NCBI GenBank assembly: GCA_038532435.1
Contig: JBCBAP010000046.1
Span: 1 to 28,443 of the forward strand
DNA length: 28,443 nt
Reading direction: 5' to 3'
DNA from: JBCBAP01 sp038532435
Lineage (GTDB): Bacteria > Pseudomonadota > Alphaproteobacteria > Rhodobacterales > Rhodobacteraceae
Shown here one piece after another: positions 7,855 through 15,751 of the stretch (the stretch's first letter is position 1; each line of letters opens with the position of its first letter). The position numbers were made by a program, and so were the translations under genes. The notes under the pieces are model-generated. The model did not search any database, had not been told where the DNA came from, and worked only from the letters and a program-made list of their open reading frames with translations.

Positions 7855-8898
7855 GTGCAAAGACGTACATTCACAGCAGGGCTGTTGGCCACGACCATGC
7901 TGGCCGGGCTGCCGCTGGCCGCCGAGACCGCCTGGGACGGCCCTACATCCGGGCCCGCTGCGGCAACCGACAAATCCATCGTGGTCGTCGCGGGCGATCT
8001 GAAGAATGGCGGCATCCTCGGCGTCACGCGGGGGGTCGAGGAAGCGGCTGCCGCCATCGGATGGGACATCCGCGTCCTCGACGGCGCCGGCTCCATCCAG
8101 GGCCGCACCGCGGCCATCGGTCAGGCGCTCGCGCTGCAGGCGGACGGCATCATCATCAACGGGTTTGATGCGGTCGAGCAGCAGGCCGCACTGGAAGGGG
8201 TCGTGTCCGCAGACATTCCTATGGTCGCCTGGCATTCGGGACCGAAGATCGGGTGCGACGCCCCGGGCGGGATCTTTGCCAATGTGTCCACCGATGCGAT
8301 GACCGTGTCGGAGGTCGCCGCAAAATGGGCCATCGATGACGGCGGCACGGATGTGGGGGTGGTGATCTTCACCGACAGCACCTACCAGATCGCCATCGAC
8401 AAGGCAGACCGGCTCAAGGAGACCGTGGAGGCCGCTGGCGGCACCGTTCTGGAGTATGTCGACACGCCGATTGCGGACACCTCAACACGGATGGGGCCGC
8501 TGACCACCAGCCTTCTGCAGAAGTACGGGCCGAGCTGGACCCACGCGCTCGCGATCAACGATCTTTATTTCGACTTCATGGGGCCGTCGCTCGCCGCGGC
8601 GGGTCTCTCCCCGGAAAACGGCCCCCAGGCCGGATCCGCCGGTGACGGGTCGGAGGCCGCGTTCCAGCGGATCCGGTCCGGCGGGTATCAGACCATCACC
8701 GTGGCGGAGCCCCTCAACCTGCAGGGCTGGCAACTGGTGGACGAGTTGAACCGGGCGCTGCAGGGGGCTGACTGCTCCGGCTACATCACCTCACCCGCGC
8801 TGGTTACCCAGGAAGGGCTGGCCAAGCTCGGCGACAGCAACGCCTTTGATCCGGACACGCCCTATCGGGACGCCTATTCGGCGATCTGGGGCAAGTAG
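7855..8898 (+). CDS. Sugar-type ABC importer, periplasmic binding protein
   Basis: This 347-residue periplasmic solute receptor of the Peripla_BP_4 (ribose/galactose-binding-like) fold captures the substrate for the importer encoded directly upstream. The N-terminus is a signal peptide, with hydrophobic stretch at about residues 9-22 and likely cleavage after LAA (21-23). The start MQRRTFTAGL carries two arginines in a Tat-like RRxF context, so export by Tat rather than Sec is possible. The mature part begins with the strand SIVVVAGDLKNGG, then GADGIIING-like and DIPMVAWHSGP segments typical of the two-lobed fold. Two cysteines (in KIGCDAP and GADCSGY) could form a disulfide. It starts with GTG. 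I cannot name the ligand. Confidence 0.9.
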   Translation: MQRRTFTAGLLATTMLAGLPLAAETAWDGPTSGPAAATDKSIVVVAGDLKNGGILGVTRGVEEAAAAIGWDIRVLDGAGSIQGRTAAIGQALALQADGIIINGFDAVEQQAALEGVVSADIPMVAWHSGPKIGCDAPGGIFANVSTDAMTVSEVAAKWAIDDGGTDVGVVIFTDSTYQIAIDKADRLKETVEAAGGTVLEYVDTPIADTSTRMGPLTTSLLQKYGPSWTHALAINDLYFDFMGPSLAAAGLSPENGPQAGSAGDGSEAAFQRIRSGGYQTITVAEPLNLQGWQLVDELNRALQGADCSGYITSPALVTQEGLAKLGDSNAFDPDTPYRDAYSAIWGK

Positions 8899-8960
8899 CG
8901 GGTCCTCCTAGAGGGGTTCCACGGGTTCACCCGCGGGGCTCCTCACGCGATACCGAACGT

Positions 8961-8990
8961 CGTTCCGCCCAGTCCCGGGCACCCGGAACG
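8961..8990 (+). other. Stem-loop between the two ABC importers
   Basis: CGTTCCG (8961-8967) pairs with CGGAACG (8984-8990), and the loop can fold further (GCCC with GGGC). No T-run follows, so it is not a classical terminator. Its position right after a binding-protein gene would suit a 3'-protecting or processing hairpin that keeps binding-protein mRNA abundant. This role is an inference. Confidence 0.35.
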
Positions 8991-9036
8991 CGGCTGCTCC
9001 TGCCGCGCCGGAAGAGCCATATCCGAAGGGTCCAAC

Positions 9037-9792
9037 ATGACCGAACCACTCGTGAAAATGCGCGGTATCACCAAACGCTTCAGCGGCGTGACCGCCCTGT
9101 CGAACGTGGATCTCGATGCTTACGCCGGCGAGGTTCTGGCCATCGTCGGTGACAATGGCGCGGGCAAGTCCACGCTCATCAAGATCCTCACCGGCGTCTA
9201 CCAGCCAACCGAGGGCGAGATGTTTCTGGACGGCGCACCCGTGTCGTTCGCGAGCCACGCGGATGCGATCGAACTCGGGATCGACGCGGTCTATCAAACG
9301 CTCGCGCTCGCCGACCATTTGGACCCGGCGGCGAACATGTTCCTCGGCAACGAGCTGACGAAGACGGTGCTCGGCATCACTGTCCTCGACAACAAGCGGA
9401 TGCGGCAGGAGACGGAGCGCGTGCTGATGGAGCGGCTGGGCGTCCGCCTGAAATCCCTCGACGCCGCGACCGAGAGCCTGTCCGGCGGGCAGCGGCAGGC
9501 CGTCGCTATCGCCCGCGCCGTCTATCATCAGGGCCTCAGGGTGCTCGTGATGGACGAACCGACGGCGGCGCTTGGCCCGCAGGAGACTGCGCGCACCCTG
9601 AAACTCATCCAGACGCTGAAGGCTCAGGGCCTCGTCGTCATCCTGATCAGCCACTCCCTCGATGACGTGTTCGAGGTGTCCGACCGCATCCACGTGCAGC
9701 GCCGCGGGCAGCGGGTCGGCGTGGTCAAGACAGCAGAAAGCACGACCCAGGAGGTCCTGGGCCTCATCGTCGGCGCAGAGGAGGCCGCATAG
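9037..9792 (+). CDS. Second ABC importer, single-domain ATPase (FrcA-like)
   Basis: This 251-residue ATPase has one complete ABC domain: Walker A GDNGAGKST (38-46), Q-loop VYQT (85-88), signature LSGGQ (148-152), Walker B VLVMDEPT (169-176) and switch H206. Unlike the first importer's fused ATPase, it must homodimerise, giving two competent sites, as in the fructose importer FrcA. An AAGGG lies about 6 bases before the ATG. It starts 138 bases after the first binding-protein gene. Its TAG stop shares one base with the GTG start of the permease (TAGTG), which indicates translational coupling. Clearly a sugar-type importer subunit; the ligand is unknown. Confidence 0.93.
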   Translation: MTEPLVKMRGITKRFSGVTALSNVDLDAYAGEVLAIVGDNGAGKSTLIKILTGVYQPTEGEMFLDGAPVSFASHADAIELGIDAVYQTLALADHLDPAANMFLGNELTKTVLGITVLDNKRMRQETERVLMERLGVRLKSLDAATESLSGGQRQAVAIARAVYHQGLRVLVMDEPTAALGPQETARTLKLIQTLKAQGLVVILISHSLDDVFEVSDRIHVQRRGQRVGVVKTAESTTQEVLGLIVGAEEAA

Positions 9793-10916
9793 TGACCACC
9801 GCACCCGCATCCGTTTCGAAACCGCTGAACGAGCGGCTGGAGCCCTACATCGCCATCATCGGCCCGATGGTCATGATCCTCGCGATCCTGCTCTTTATGG
9901 GCGTGGCGGAGCCCGCGCGCTATTTCCGCGCCTCTAACCTCAACCTGATCCTGCTCGATGCGGCGCTTTACATGCCCATGGCGATGGCGATGACGTTTGT
10001 TATCACCCAACGGGGCATCGACCTTTCCATCGGGTCGATCGCGGCCCTCTCCGGCATCATTATGGCATTCCTGATCAAGCAATACGGGTTTTCGGTCTAC
10101 ATCGCCGTCCCCATCGGGATCATGCTCGGCGCGGTGATGGGGCTGGTGAACGGGCTGATCATCACCCGGTTTAACGTGCCCGACCTGATCGGCACGCTGG
10201 CGATGGACCTGGTCTATCGCGGCTTCGCGCTGGTGCTGGCGAAGGGACTGGTGCTCGCCCGGTTCCCCGATTTCCTGACCGACATCGGGCGGGGGCAGAT
10301 CCCGGGCTTCGTTCCCATTCCGGTGCTGATCGGCATTGCGACGATGATCGCAGGCTATGCGCTGCTGACGCGGACGTACTTCGGCCGCTACACCATCGCC
10401 ATCGGCTCCAATCCGGAGGCGGCGGAGCTGACAGGTATCTCCGTCAACCGTCACAAGGTCTTCGCCTACACCCTGTGCGGGGCCTGCGCGGCGCTCGCCG
10501 GGATCATGCTGACGGGCAAGTTGAACGCCATCCAGGCGACATCCGCTCCGTATTTCAACCTGCATGTGATCGCGGCGGTCGTGGTCGGCGGCACCTCGCT
10601 CTTCGGTGGGCGCGCATCAATGATCGGCTCCTTCGCCGGGGTGCTGCTGCTCAGCATGATGATCAACGCGCTGGTGACGCTGCGGATCGAGTTTTTCTGG
10701 CAGTCCGTCGCCTCCGGCGTGGTGATCGTGAGCTCCGTCGCGCTCTACACCTGGATGCAGAAGAAGGACCGCGATGGCGCGGGAAGCTGGCTGGCGGCAC
10801 TCGCCACGCCGGATGGACAGAAAATGCTGCGCTTCAGCGCGGCCATCATCGGGGTTCTGATCGCACTTCTCGCGGTCGGTGCCCTGCTGGCGGGGAACCC
10901 GACCCCTAGCGGGTGA
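9792..10916 (+). CDS. Second ABC importer, permease (RbsC/FrcC class)
   Basis: This is a 374-residue inner-membrane permease of the BPD_transp_2 family that starts with GTG on the stop codon of the ATPase gene. Landmarks are ITQRGIDLSIGSIAALSG (about 74-91), NGLIITRFNVPDLIGTLAM, and the ATPase-contact loop YTIAIGSNPEAAELTGISVNRHK. Compared with the first permease it has an extra C-terminal hydrophobic segment (about residues 345-368) after a charged stretch MQKKDRDGAG. This adds one membrane pass and would move the C-terminus across the membrane if inserted. The downstream gap of 88 bases leads to the LuxP-like binding protein. The family assignment is confident and the substrate unknown. Confidence 0.92.
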   Translation: MTTAPASVSKPLNERLEPYIAIIGPMVMILAILLFMGVAEPARYFRASNLNLILLDAALYMPMAMAMTFVITQRGIDLSIGSIAALSGIIMAFLIKQYGFSVYIAVPIGIMLGAVMGLVNGLIITRFNVPDLIGTLAMDLVYRGFALVLAKGLVLARFPDFLTDIGRGQIPGFVPIPVLIGIATMIAGYALLTRTYFGRYTIAIGSNPEAAELTGISVNRHKVFAYTLCGACAALAGIMLTGKLNAIQATSAPYFNLHVIAAVVVGGTSLFGGRASMIGSFAGVLLLSMMINALVTLRIEFFWQSVASGVVIVSSVALYTWMQKKDRDGAGSWLAALATPDGQKMLRFSAAIIGVLIALLAVGALLAGNPTPSG

Positions 10917-10983
10917 TCTCGTCGTTCGCGGGGATGGCCGGGCCGGAGGGTGCAACCCCGACCCGACCGTTAGCTCCGCACTT

Positions 10984-10998
10984 GTGCAAAGGGAGGAA
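10984..10998 (+). promoter_or_regulatory. Strong ribosome-binding leader before binding protein 2
   Basis: GTGCAAAGGGAGGAA is identical to 7837-7851. Here GGGAGG lies 8 bases before the ATG at 11005, fixing that start. Upstream in-frame starts (for example 10879) would extend back through this site and into the permease gene. Confidence 0.8.
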
Positions 10999-11004
10999 CT
11001 AAGA

Positions 11005-12144
11005 ATGAAACTATCAATGACCACCGGTCTGGTTGCAAGTCTGGCCCTGACGGGAGCCGCCTTCGCGGACGGGCACCTGCCGCTCAAGGAACTGCCTGGG
11101 ATCGCCGACCGGGACTACTGGGTCCCCGACGAGGTGAACGCGGACGGTAAGCTTCAGGCCATGCAGGATGTGGTCGGCGCGGAAGCCGTGCGCTACGAGG
11201 GTACGCTCGACAACCCGATCCAGATCGCGCTGATCTACCCCTCCGCGGACACCTCGGATTTCTGGGCGCGCAACTATCTCGCGCTGACCAAGCGGCTCGA
11301 CCAGCTCGGCATCGCCTATGAGACGACGGAGTTCGCGAGCCGCCAGATCGAACATTCGCTGCAATCGACCTATGCAAGCCAGGTGGAGCAGGATGCGGAT
11401 CTCTACGACTATGTGATCTTCGGCCCCTCCGAACTCGCGATCCAGGCGGACAATATCGACAAGCTCTCCGGCAATGACGGGTTTTCCACCTATGTCTGGG
11501 CGTTCCATACACCGCTGAAGGATCTGAGCAACCAGCCGGATGCGTGGTTCGACTTCTCCTCCGCCGCGGGCGCGCTGACCATGTGCGACTACATGCTGGG
11601 CCGCCTCGGCAACGACGTCACCATGGCCATGAACCGGGGCATTCCCGGCATCACCGACAACCAGCGCTCCGGCGATTTCAAGGCCTGCGTCGAGGAAAAG
11701 GGCGGCTGGACCACGGTCTACGAGCATTATGGCGAGTATCAGCGCGAGGGCGGGTTCGAGGGCACGAGCCTGATCCTGCAGGCCTATCCGGAGGCCACGA
11801 TCATCCACAACGCCAACACCGCAATGGCGATGGGTTCGGTCGAGGCGCAGGTGGCCCTGGGCAAGGAAAAGGAGATCTTCTCAACCGGCTGGGGAGGCAC
11901 CGGGCTGGAGCTCGAGGCCATCCGCCGCGGCGAGCTTGACGCGACGCCGATGCGCATGGGCGACGATGTGGGCGCCGCGACCGCAGAGGCGATCAGGGCC
12001 GATCTGGAGGGCCGTGCAGACGACGTTCCGTTTGTCTTCCTCGGTCGGATCACGGTGGCCCATGACCAGATGAGCACCGATGAGATCGATGCCCTGGAAA
12101 AGGAAGCGTTCCGCTTCTCTGGCGTCGGCGCCCTGTCACGCTGA
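11005..12144 (+). CDS. LuxP-like periplasmic binding protein of the second ABC importer
   Basis: This 379-residue periplasmic receptor has a Sec signal peptide cleaved after AFA (19-21). The mature part resembles Vibrio LuxP, the autoinducer-2 receptor: PIQIALIYPSADTSDFWARN (71-90) and TGWGGTGLELEAIRRGELD (294-312) followed by PMRMGDDVG and ending IDALEKEAFRFS. By eye against my memory of the LuxP-AI-2 structure, equivalents of S79 (S84), W82 (W87), R215 (R221), T266 (T272), W289 (W296) and R310 (R317) are kept. Those of Q77 (D82), N159 (A166) and D267 (A273) differ. LuxP itself signals through the LuxQ kinase; here the partner is an ABC permease and ATPase, so uptake is the likely role. The ligand may be AI-2-like, another furanose or polyol, or unrelated. 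Confidence 0.85.
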   Translation: MKLSMTTGLVASLALTGAAFADGHLPLKELPGIADRDYWVPDEVNADGKLQAMQDVVGAEAVRYEGTLDNPIQIALIYPSADTSDFWARNYLALTKRLDQLGIAYETTEFASRQIEHSLQSTYASQVEQDADLYDYVIFGPSELAIQADNIDKLSGNDGFSTYVWAFHTPLKDLSNQPDAWFDFSSAAGALTMCDYMLGRLGNDVTMAMNRGIPGITDNQRSGDFKACVEEKGGWTTVYEHYGEYQREGGFEGTSLILQAYPEATIIHNANTAMAMGSVEAQVALGKEKEIFSTGWGGTGLELEAIRRGELDATPMRMGDDVGAATAEAIRADLEGRADDVPFVFLGRITVAHDQMSTDEIDALEKEAFRFSGVGALSR

Positions 12145-12154
12145 TGTCAGACCC

Positions 12155-12189
12155 GGGGCGGCGCGCGACCTGTTCCGCGGCGCCGCCCC
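12155..12189. terminator. GC-rich hairpin between convergent genes
   Basis: A perfect 10-bp stem, GGGGCGGCGC (12155-12164) with GCGCCGCCCC (12180-12189), closes a 15-base loop. It lies between the convergent stops of the LuxP-like gene and rsmE. No T-run follows on either strand, so termination would be inefficient or Rho-assisted, and it could act in both directions. Confidence 0.5.
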
Positions 12190-12193
12190 GACC

Positions 12194-12940
12194 TTACCCT
12201 GACCGCTCGATCCAATCGCCGAGTGCCGCCTGCCACAGTGTCAGCGCGGCGACCGCCGCGGTATCCGCCCGCAGGATCCGCGGGCCGAGCGTCACCGGGA
12301 CGGCCTGAGGCAGAGCCTCCAATCGGGCGGCCTCCTCCTCGCTGAACCCACCTTCTGGACCGATCAGGATCGCCCACGGTCCGCCCCCGAGCCCCCTGAG
12401 CGCCTCATGCGCGGGCGGGGCCACCATGCGCTCGTCACAGAACAACAGGCGACGGTCCGCAGGCCAAGACGCGAGAACCCGCTCCAGCTTCGCCGGCTCG
12501 AATAGGTCGGGCACGAAGGTGCCGCCACACTGTTCGGCCGCTTCGATCGCATGGGCGCGGAGCTTGTCGACGCGCACCCGTTCGGAATTGGTGAAGGCGG
12601 TCAGCACGGGCTGGATGGCCCGCGCGCCCATCTCCGCCGCTTTTTCCACGATGAAATCCGTCCGCGCTTTCTTGATAGGGGCGAAAAGGAGCGTGAGGTC
12701 CGGTGGCACAATGAGCGGCGCGGACTTCTCCTCGCACCGCAGGGTGACCCGCCGCTTGCCCGCAGCCTCGATCAGGGCGCGCCATTCGCCATCGCGCCCG
12801 TTAAAGAGGCGAATGCGGTCTCCCGCCCCGCGCCGCATGACGTTGACGAGGTAATGGGCCTGTCCCTCCACACTCACCTCCGCCCCCAGGTGCAGGGGTG
12901 CGTCAACGAAAAGCCTGATTTTTGCGTCGGCCTCTGGCAT
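12194..12940 (-). CDS. rsmE: 16S rRNA (uracil-1498-N3)-methyltransferase
   Basis: It methylates N3 of U1498 in helix 44 of 16S rRNA within the assembled 30S subunit, using S-adenosylmethionine. The 248-residue product has an N-terminal PUA-like RNA-binding part (about 8-75) and a SPOUT domain. The knotted cofactor-binding motifs are ILIGPEGGFSEEE (191-203) and LGPRILRADTA (218-228). I chose the ATG at 12940 because GGGGGA precedes it at about 4 bases and the length then matches the family. An in-frame ATG at 12952 would add four residues and overlap the ubiA start. It is divergent from ubiA with 10 bases between the starts. Confidence 0.95.
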   Translation of the reverse strand: MPEADAKIRLFVDAPLHLGAEVSVEGQAHYLVNVMRRGAGDRIRLFNGRDGEWRALIEAAGKRRVTLRCEEKSAPLIVPPDLTLLFAPIKKARTDFIVEKAAEMGARAIQPVLTAFTNSERVRVDKLRAHAIEAAEQCGGTFVPDLFEPAKLERVLASWPADRRLLFCDERMVAPPAHEALRGLGGGPWAILIGPEGGFSEEEAARLEALPQAVPVTLGPRILRADTAAVAALTLWQAALGDWIERSG

Positions 12941-12950
12941 ACCGTCCCCC

Positions 12951-13925
12951 ATGAGCTCGCATCCCCATACGCCAGACGGCACCGTTGAGGGAAGGGTCGC
13001 CGACGCGACCGACCTCAACTGGGTCGACCGGTTCGCACCCCCCGCCACCCGACCCTTTCTGAGACTGAGCAGGGCAGACCGACCCGCGGGCACATGGTTG
13101 CTGCTGCTGCCCTGCTGGTGGGGCGCGGCGCTGGCCATGGCAGCCGGTGAGGGCTGGACGCTTCACGGGCTCTGGATTTTCGTCGGCTGTGCCATCGGCG
13201 CGTTCCTCATGCGCGGGGCGGGATGTACCTGGAACGACCTCGCGGATCAGGACTTCGATGCCGCGGTTGCGCGGACAAAGTCGCGCCCCCTGCCCTCCGG
13301 TCAAGTCACCCGACGCGGGGCGTTCGTGTGGCTTGGGGCCCAGCTTCTGCTCGCGTTCTTGATCCTGCTCACGTTCCCGCTTCCCGCCATCGCGCTGGGC
13401 GTGATCGCGCTCCTTCCCGTGGCAATCTATCCCTTCGCCAAGCGGTTCACCTGGTGGCCGCAGGTATTCCTCGGCATCGCGTTCAACTGGGGTGCGCTGC
13501 TGGCATGGACGGCTGTCGACGGCGCGCTCGGCCTGCCCGCCGTCCTGCTCTATGGTGCCGGGATCGCGTGGACGCTCTTCTACGACACGATCTATGCCCA
13601 TCAGGACAAGGAAGACGATGCACTTATCGGGGTGAAGTCGACCGCTCGGCTGTTCGGAGCCGCGACCCCGCGGTACCTGATGACGTTCCTTGTTGCCACG
13701 GTCACCCTCGCAAGCTTGGGCGTGATAGCGGCCCTCACCGGTCCCGGTCAGGGGCTCGCCCTTGGCATCGCGCTGATGGGCTGCTGGGCCATGGGCCTGC
13801 ACCTCTGGTGGCAGCTACACCGCCTGGACATCGACAATCCCGACCTCTGCCTGCAGCTTTTCCGCAGCAACCGCGACACGGGCCTCGCCCTCGCGCTGGC
13901 ACTGGCCGTCGCGGCATTTGCCTAG
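12951..13925 (+). CDS. ubiA: 4-Hydroxybenzoate polyprenyltransferase
   Basis: This inner-membrane enzyme attaches the polyprenyl tail to 4-hydroxybenzoate in ubiquinone synthesis. The 324-residue protein has about eight hydrophobic segments. The two Asp-rich, Mg-diphosphate-binding motifs are both intact: NDLADQDFD (95-103) and YDTIYAHQDKEDD (211-223). The N-terminal extension before the first membrane segment (about 45 residues, including LNWVDRFAPP) is usual in Rhodobacteraceae UbiA as I remember it. The start lacks a clear ribosome site, and the 10-base gap to the divergent rsmE means that its promoter must lie inside rsmE. This leaves the exact start somewhat uncertain. Confidence 0.95.
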   Translation: MSSHPHTPDGTVEGRVADATDLNWVDRFAPPATRPFLRLSRADRPAGTWLLLLPCWWGAALAMAAGEGWTLHGLWIFVGCAIGAFLMRGAGCTWNDLADQDFDAAVARTKSRPLPSGQVTRRGAFVWLGAQLLLAFLILLTFPLPAIALGVIALLPVAIYPFAKRFTWWPQVFLGIAFNWGALLAWTAVDGALGLPAVLLYGAGIAWTLFYDTIYAHQDKEDDALIGVKSTARLFGAATPRYLMTFLVATVTLASLGVIAALTGPGQGLALGIALMGCWAMGLHLWWQLHRLDIDNPDLCLQLFRSNRDTGLALALALAVAAFA

Positions 13926-13993
13926 GCGGGGCCTTGCCCGCGCCCGGCGAAGGCCGGTAGAAACCGCGCAGAGACAGGGGGCCACGACCGACC

Positions 13994-15751
13994 ATGCTGC
14001 GCATCTTCGCACTCCTCTTCGTTCTGTCCGGATGGGCCGGGGCCGTGGTTGGCGCAATTGTCGCCGCCCACTGGCTGACGGATGCGTTCGAGGACCTGAC
14101 CGCCCGGACAGTCACCGAAGCGTTGCAGGCCGCGGGGCAGGACTGGCCGCAAGTGGACCCGGACGGCACCCGGGTCGTCCTGAGAGGCATTGCCCCCTCT
14201 GAGGCGGCCCAGCTGCGCGCCCGGGATGTGGCGCAACAGGTGCTCAGCCCCACCCGTGTCACCGATGCCTCGACCGTGGGGGAAGGCGCCCCGACCCTGC
14301 TCGCCCAGCCGGAGATCGTGTTGCTGCGTGCGGGAGATGCGACCACCCTGACCGGGCGGCTGACCGTCACGGGCGGGACGGACGCGCTGGTCGCGTTTCG
14401 GGAGCAGTCGGAAGGGACCGTCACCGCCCTGAACAGCACCACCCCGGCCTTGCCCACGGAAAGCTGGGTCGCACACCGCGACGCGGCATTCGCGCTGTCA
14501 CCCCTTGTTGAGACCGGCAGGTTGACCGCAACGCCCTCCCGGCTCGAGGTCACCGGCGTCGCCGAAACGCCCGATGCGGCGGAGGCGCTGGAGGCTGCCC
14601 TCCGCACTGCGGTTCCCGAAGGCGTGACTGCAAGGTTCTACATCACGGCTCCGGCGCCGATCTTCAGTCCGTTCACCTTCTCAGCCCGGCGCGAGGCGGG
14701 CACGTGGAAGGTCGACACCTGCCACCTGCCGGTCGAGGCGAACCGTCCCGCCCTGCTCGCCACCCTCTCCGCCGCTGGCTTGCCTGACGCGGAAAGCTGT
14801 GTGGCAGGCCGGGGCGCTCCTTCGCCGAACTGGGCGGAGACGCTCGAGACCACGGTCGGCTGGCTCGCGGCGCAGGAGACGGGGTCAGCAACCCTTTCGG
14901 ATCTCGACCTCGTGCTCGAGAGTGCAACGGCCGCAAAGGCACCTGAACTGACCGATGTCTATGTTGTCACGCTCAATGCCCCGCAGGCGGAGGACGTCGT
15001 GGAAGCGCGCAAGCCGTCCCGCCTTCTCTTCACCCGCCACGCGAGCGGGTCCGTCAGCCTTTCCGGTCCCGTATCCACACCGGTGGCGCGGGAAGCGATC
15101 GTGAGCTACGCCCAGGCCCTGTTTGGCGCTGAGGGCGTGATCAGCATGCTCACGGTACGGGAGGGAGAGCCTCCGGCGGACACGGCGCAACTTCTCTCCG
15201 CGCTCGATCTTCTGCACCTTCTCGATGAGGGTTCTGTGGAGGCGCGCCCGACGGGCCTCTCCCTCACCGGCGCGGGCGGTGCGCCGGACATCACCGCACA
15301 GGTCGAGGCGGCGCGCGGCACCCTGCCGGTGGATGTTGACGTGCGCTACCGGCCCCGCCCGACGGCGAGCGCGGCGGGCAGCAGCTGCTCGGACGATCTT
15401 GCTGGGGCACAGGCGGAAAGCCGCATCCAGTTCGCCCCCTCAAGTGCCGCGATCACCCGCGACAGCGGCGAAGTGCTCGACCGGCTCGCGGCCATCCTGC
15501 GCCGCTGCGGCACGCAACGGTTCGAGATTGCGGGCTACACGGACAATCAGGGCAGCGAGAGCCTCAACCTCTCCCTGTCCCGCGCCCGGGCGGAGGCGGT
15601 GCTCGACGCACTCCTCGCCCGCGATGTCTTTCTCGACCGCATGGTAGCGATGGGCTACGGGGAAGCGGACCCCATCGCGGACAATGACACCGAGGAGGGG
15701 CGCAGCCTCAACCGCCGCATCGAATTCAGACCGCTCGAGGATGCCGAATGA
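13994..15751 (+). CDS. OmpA-family envelope protein with BON-like repeats
   Basis: The 585-residue protein is anchored by an N-terminal hydrophobic segment (about 4-28, a signal anchor or uncleaved signal). It ends in an OmpA_C peptidoglycan-binding domain (about 470-582): QFAPSSAAI, then FEIAGYTDNQGSESLNLSLSRARAEAV near 510-536, which holds the Asp and Arg that bind diaminopimelate. The long middle contains strand-helix units such as TRVVLRGIAPSEAAQLRARDVAQQV (about 55-79) that look like BON domains, roughly repeated several times. It probably links the inner membrane to the wall. The stop overlaps the next start (ATGA), making an operon with the membrane coiled-coil protein and phosphatase that follow. 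No specific function can be assigned. Confidence 0.85.
   Translation: MLRIFALLFVLSGWAGAVVGAIVAAHWLTDAFEDLTARTVTEALQAAGQDWPQVDPDGTRVVLRGIAPSEAAQLRARDVAQQVLSPTRVTDASTVGEGAPTLLAQPEIVLLRAGDATTLTGRLTVTGGTDALVAFREQSEGTVTALNSTTPALPTESWVAHRDAAFALSPLVETGRLTATPSRLEVTGVAETPDAAEALEAALRTAVPEGVTARFYITAPAPIFSPFTFSARREAGTWKVDTCHLPVEANRPALLATLSAAGLPDAESCVAGRGAPSPNWAETLETTVGWLAAQETGSATLSDLDLVLESATAAKAPELTDVYVVTLNAPQAEDVVEARKPSRLLFTRHASGSVSLSGPVSTPVAREAIVSYAQALFGAEGVISMLTVREGEPPADTAQLLSALDLLHLLDEGSVEARPTGLSLTGAGGAPDITAQVEAARGTLPVDVDVRYRPRPTASAAGSSCSDDLAGAQAESRIQFAPSSAAITRDSGEVLDRLAAILRRCGTQRFEIAGYTDNQGSESLNLSLSRARAEAVLDALLARDVFLDRMVAMGYGEADPIADNDTEEGRSLNRRIEFRPLEDAE

Noticed and set aside
6752..7870. Long minus-strand frame opposite the first permease
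   Set aside because: Low-complexity Asp/Arg/Gln-rich translation mirroring a membrane protein gene; not credible.
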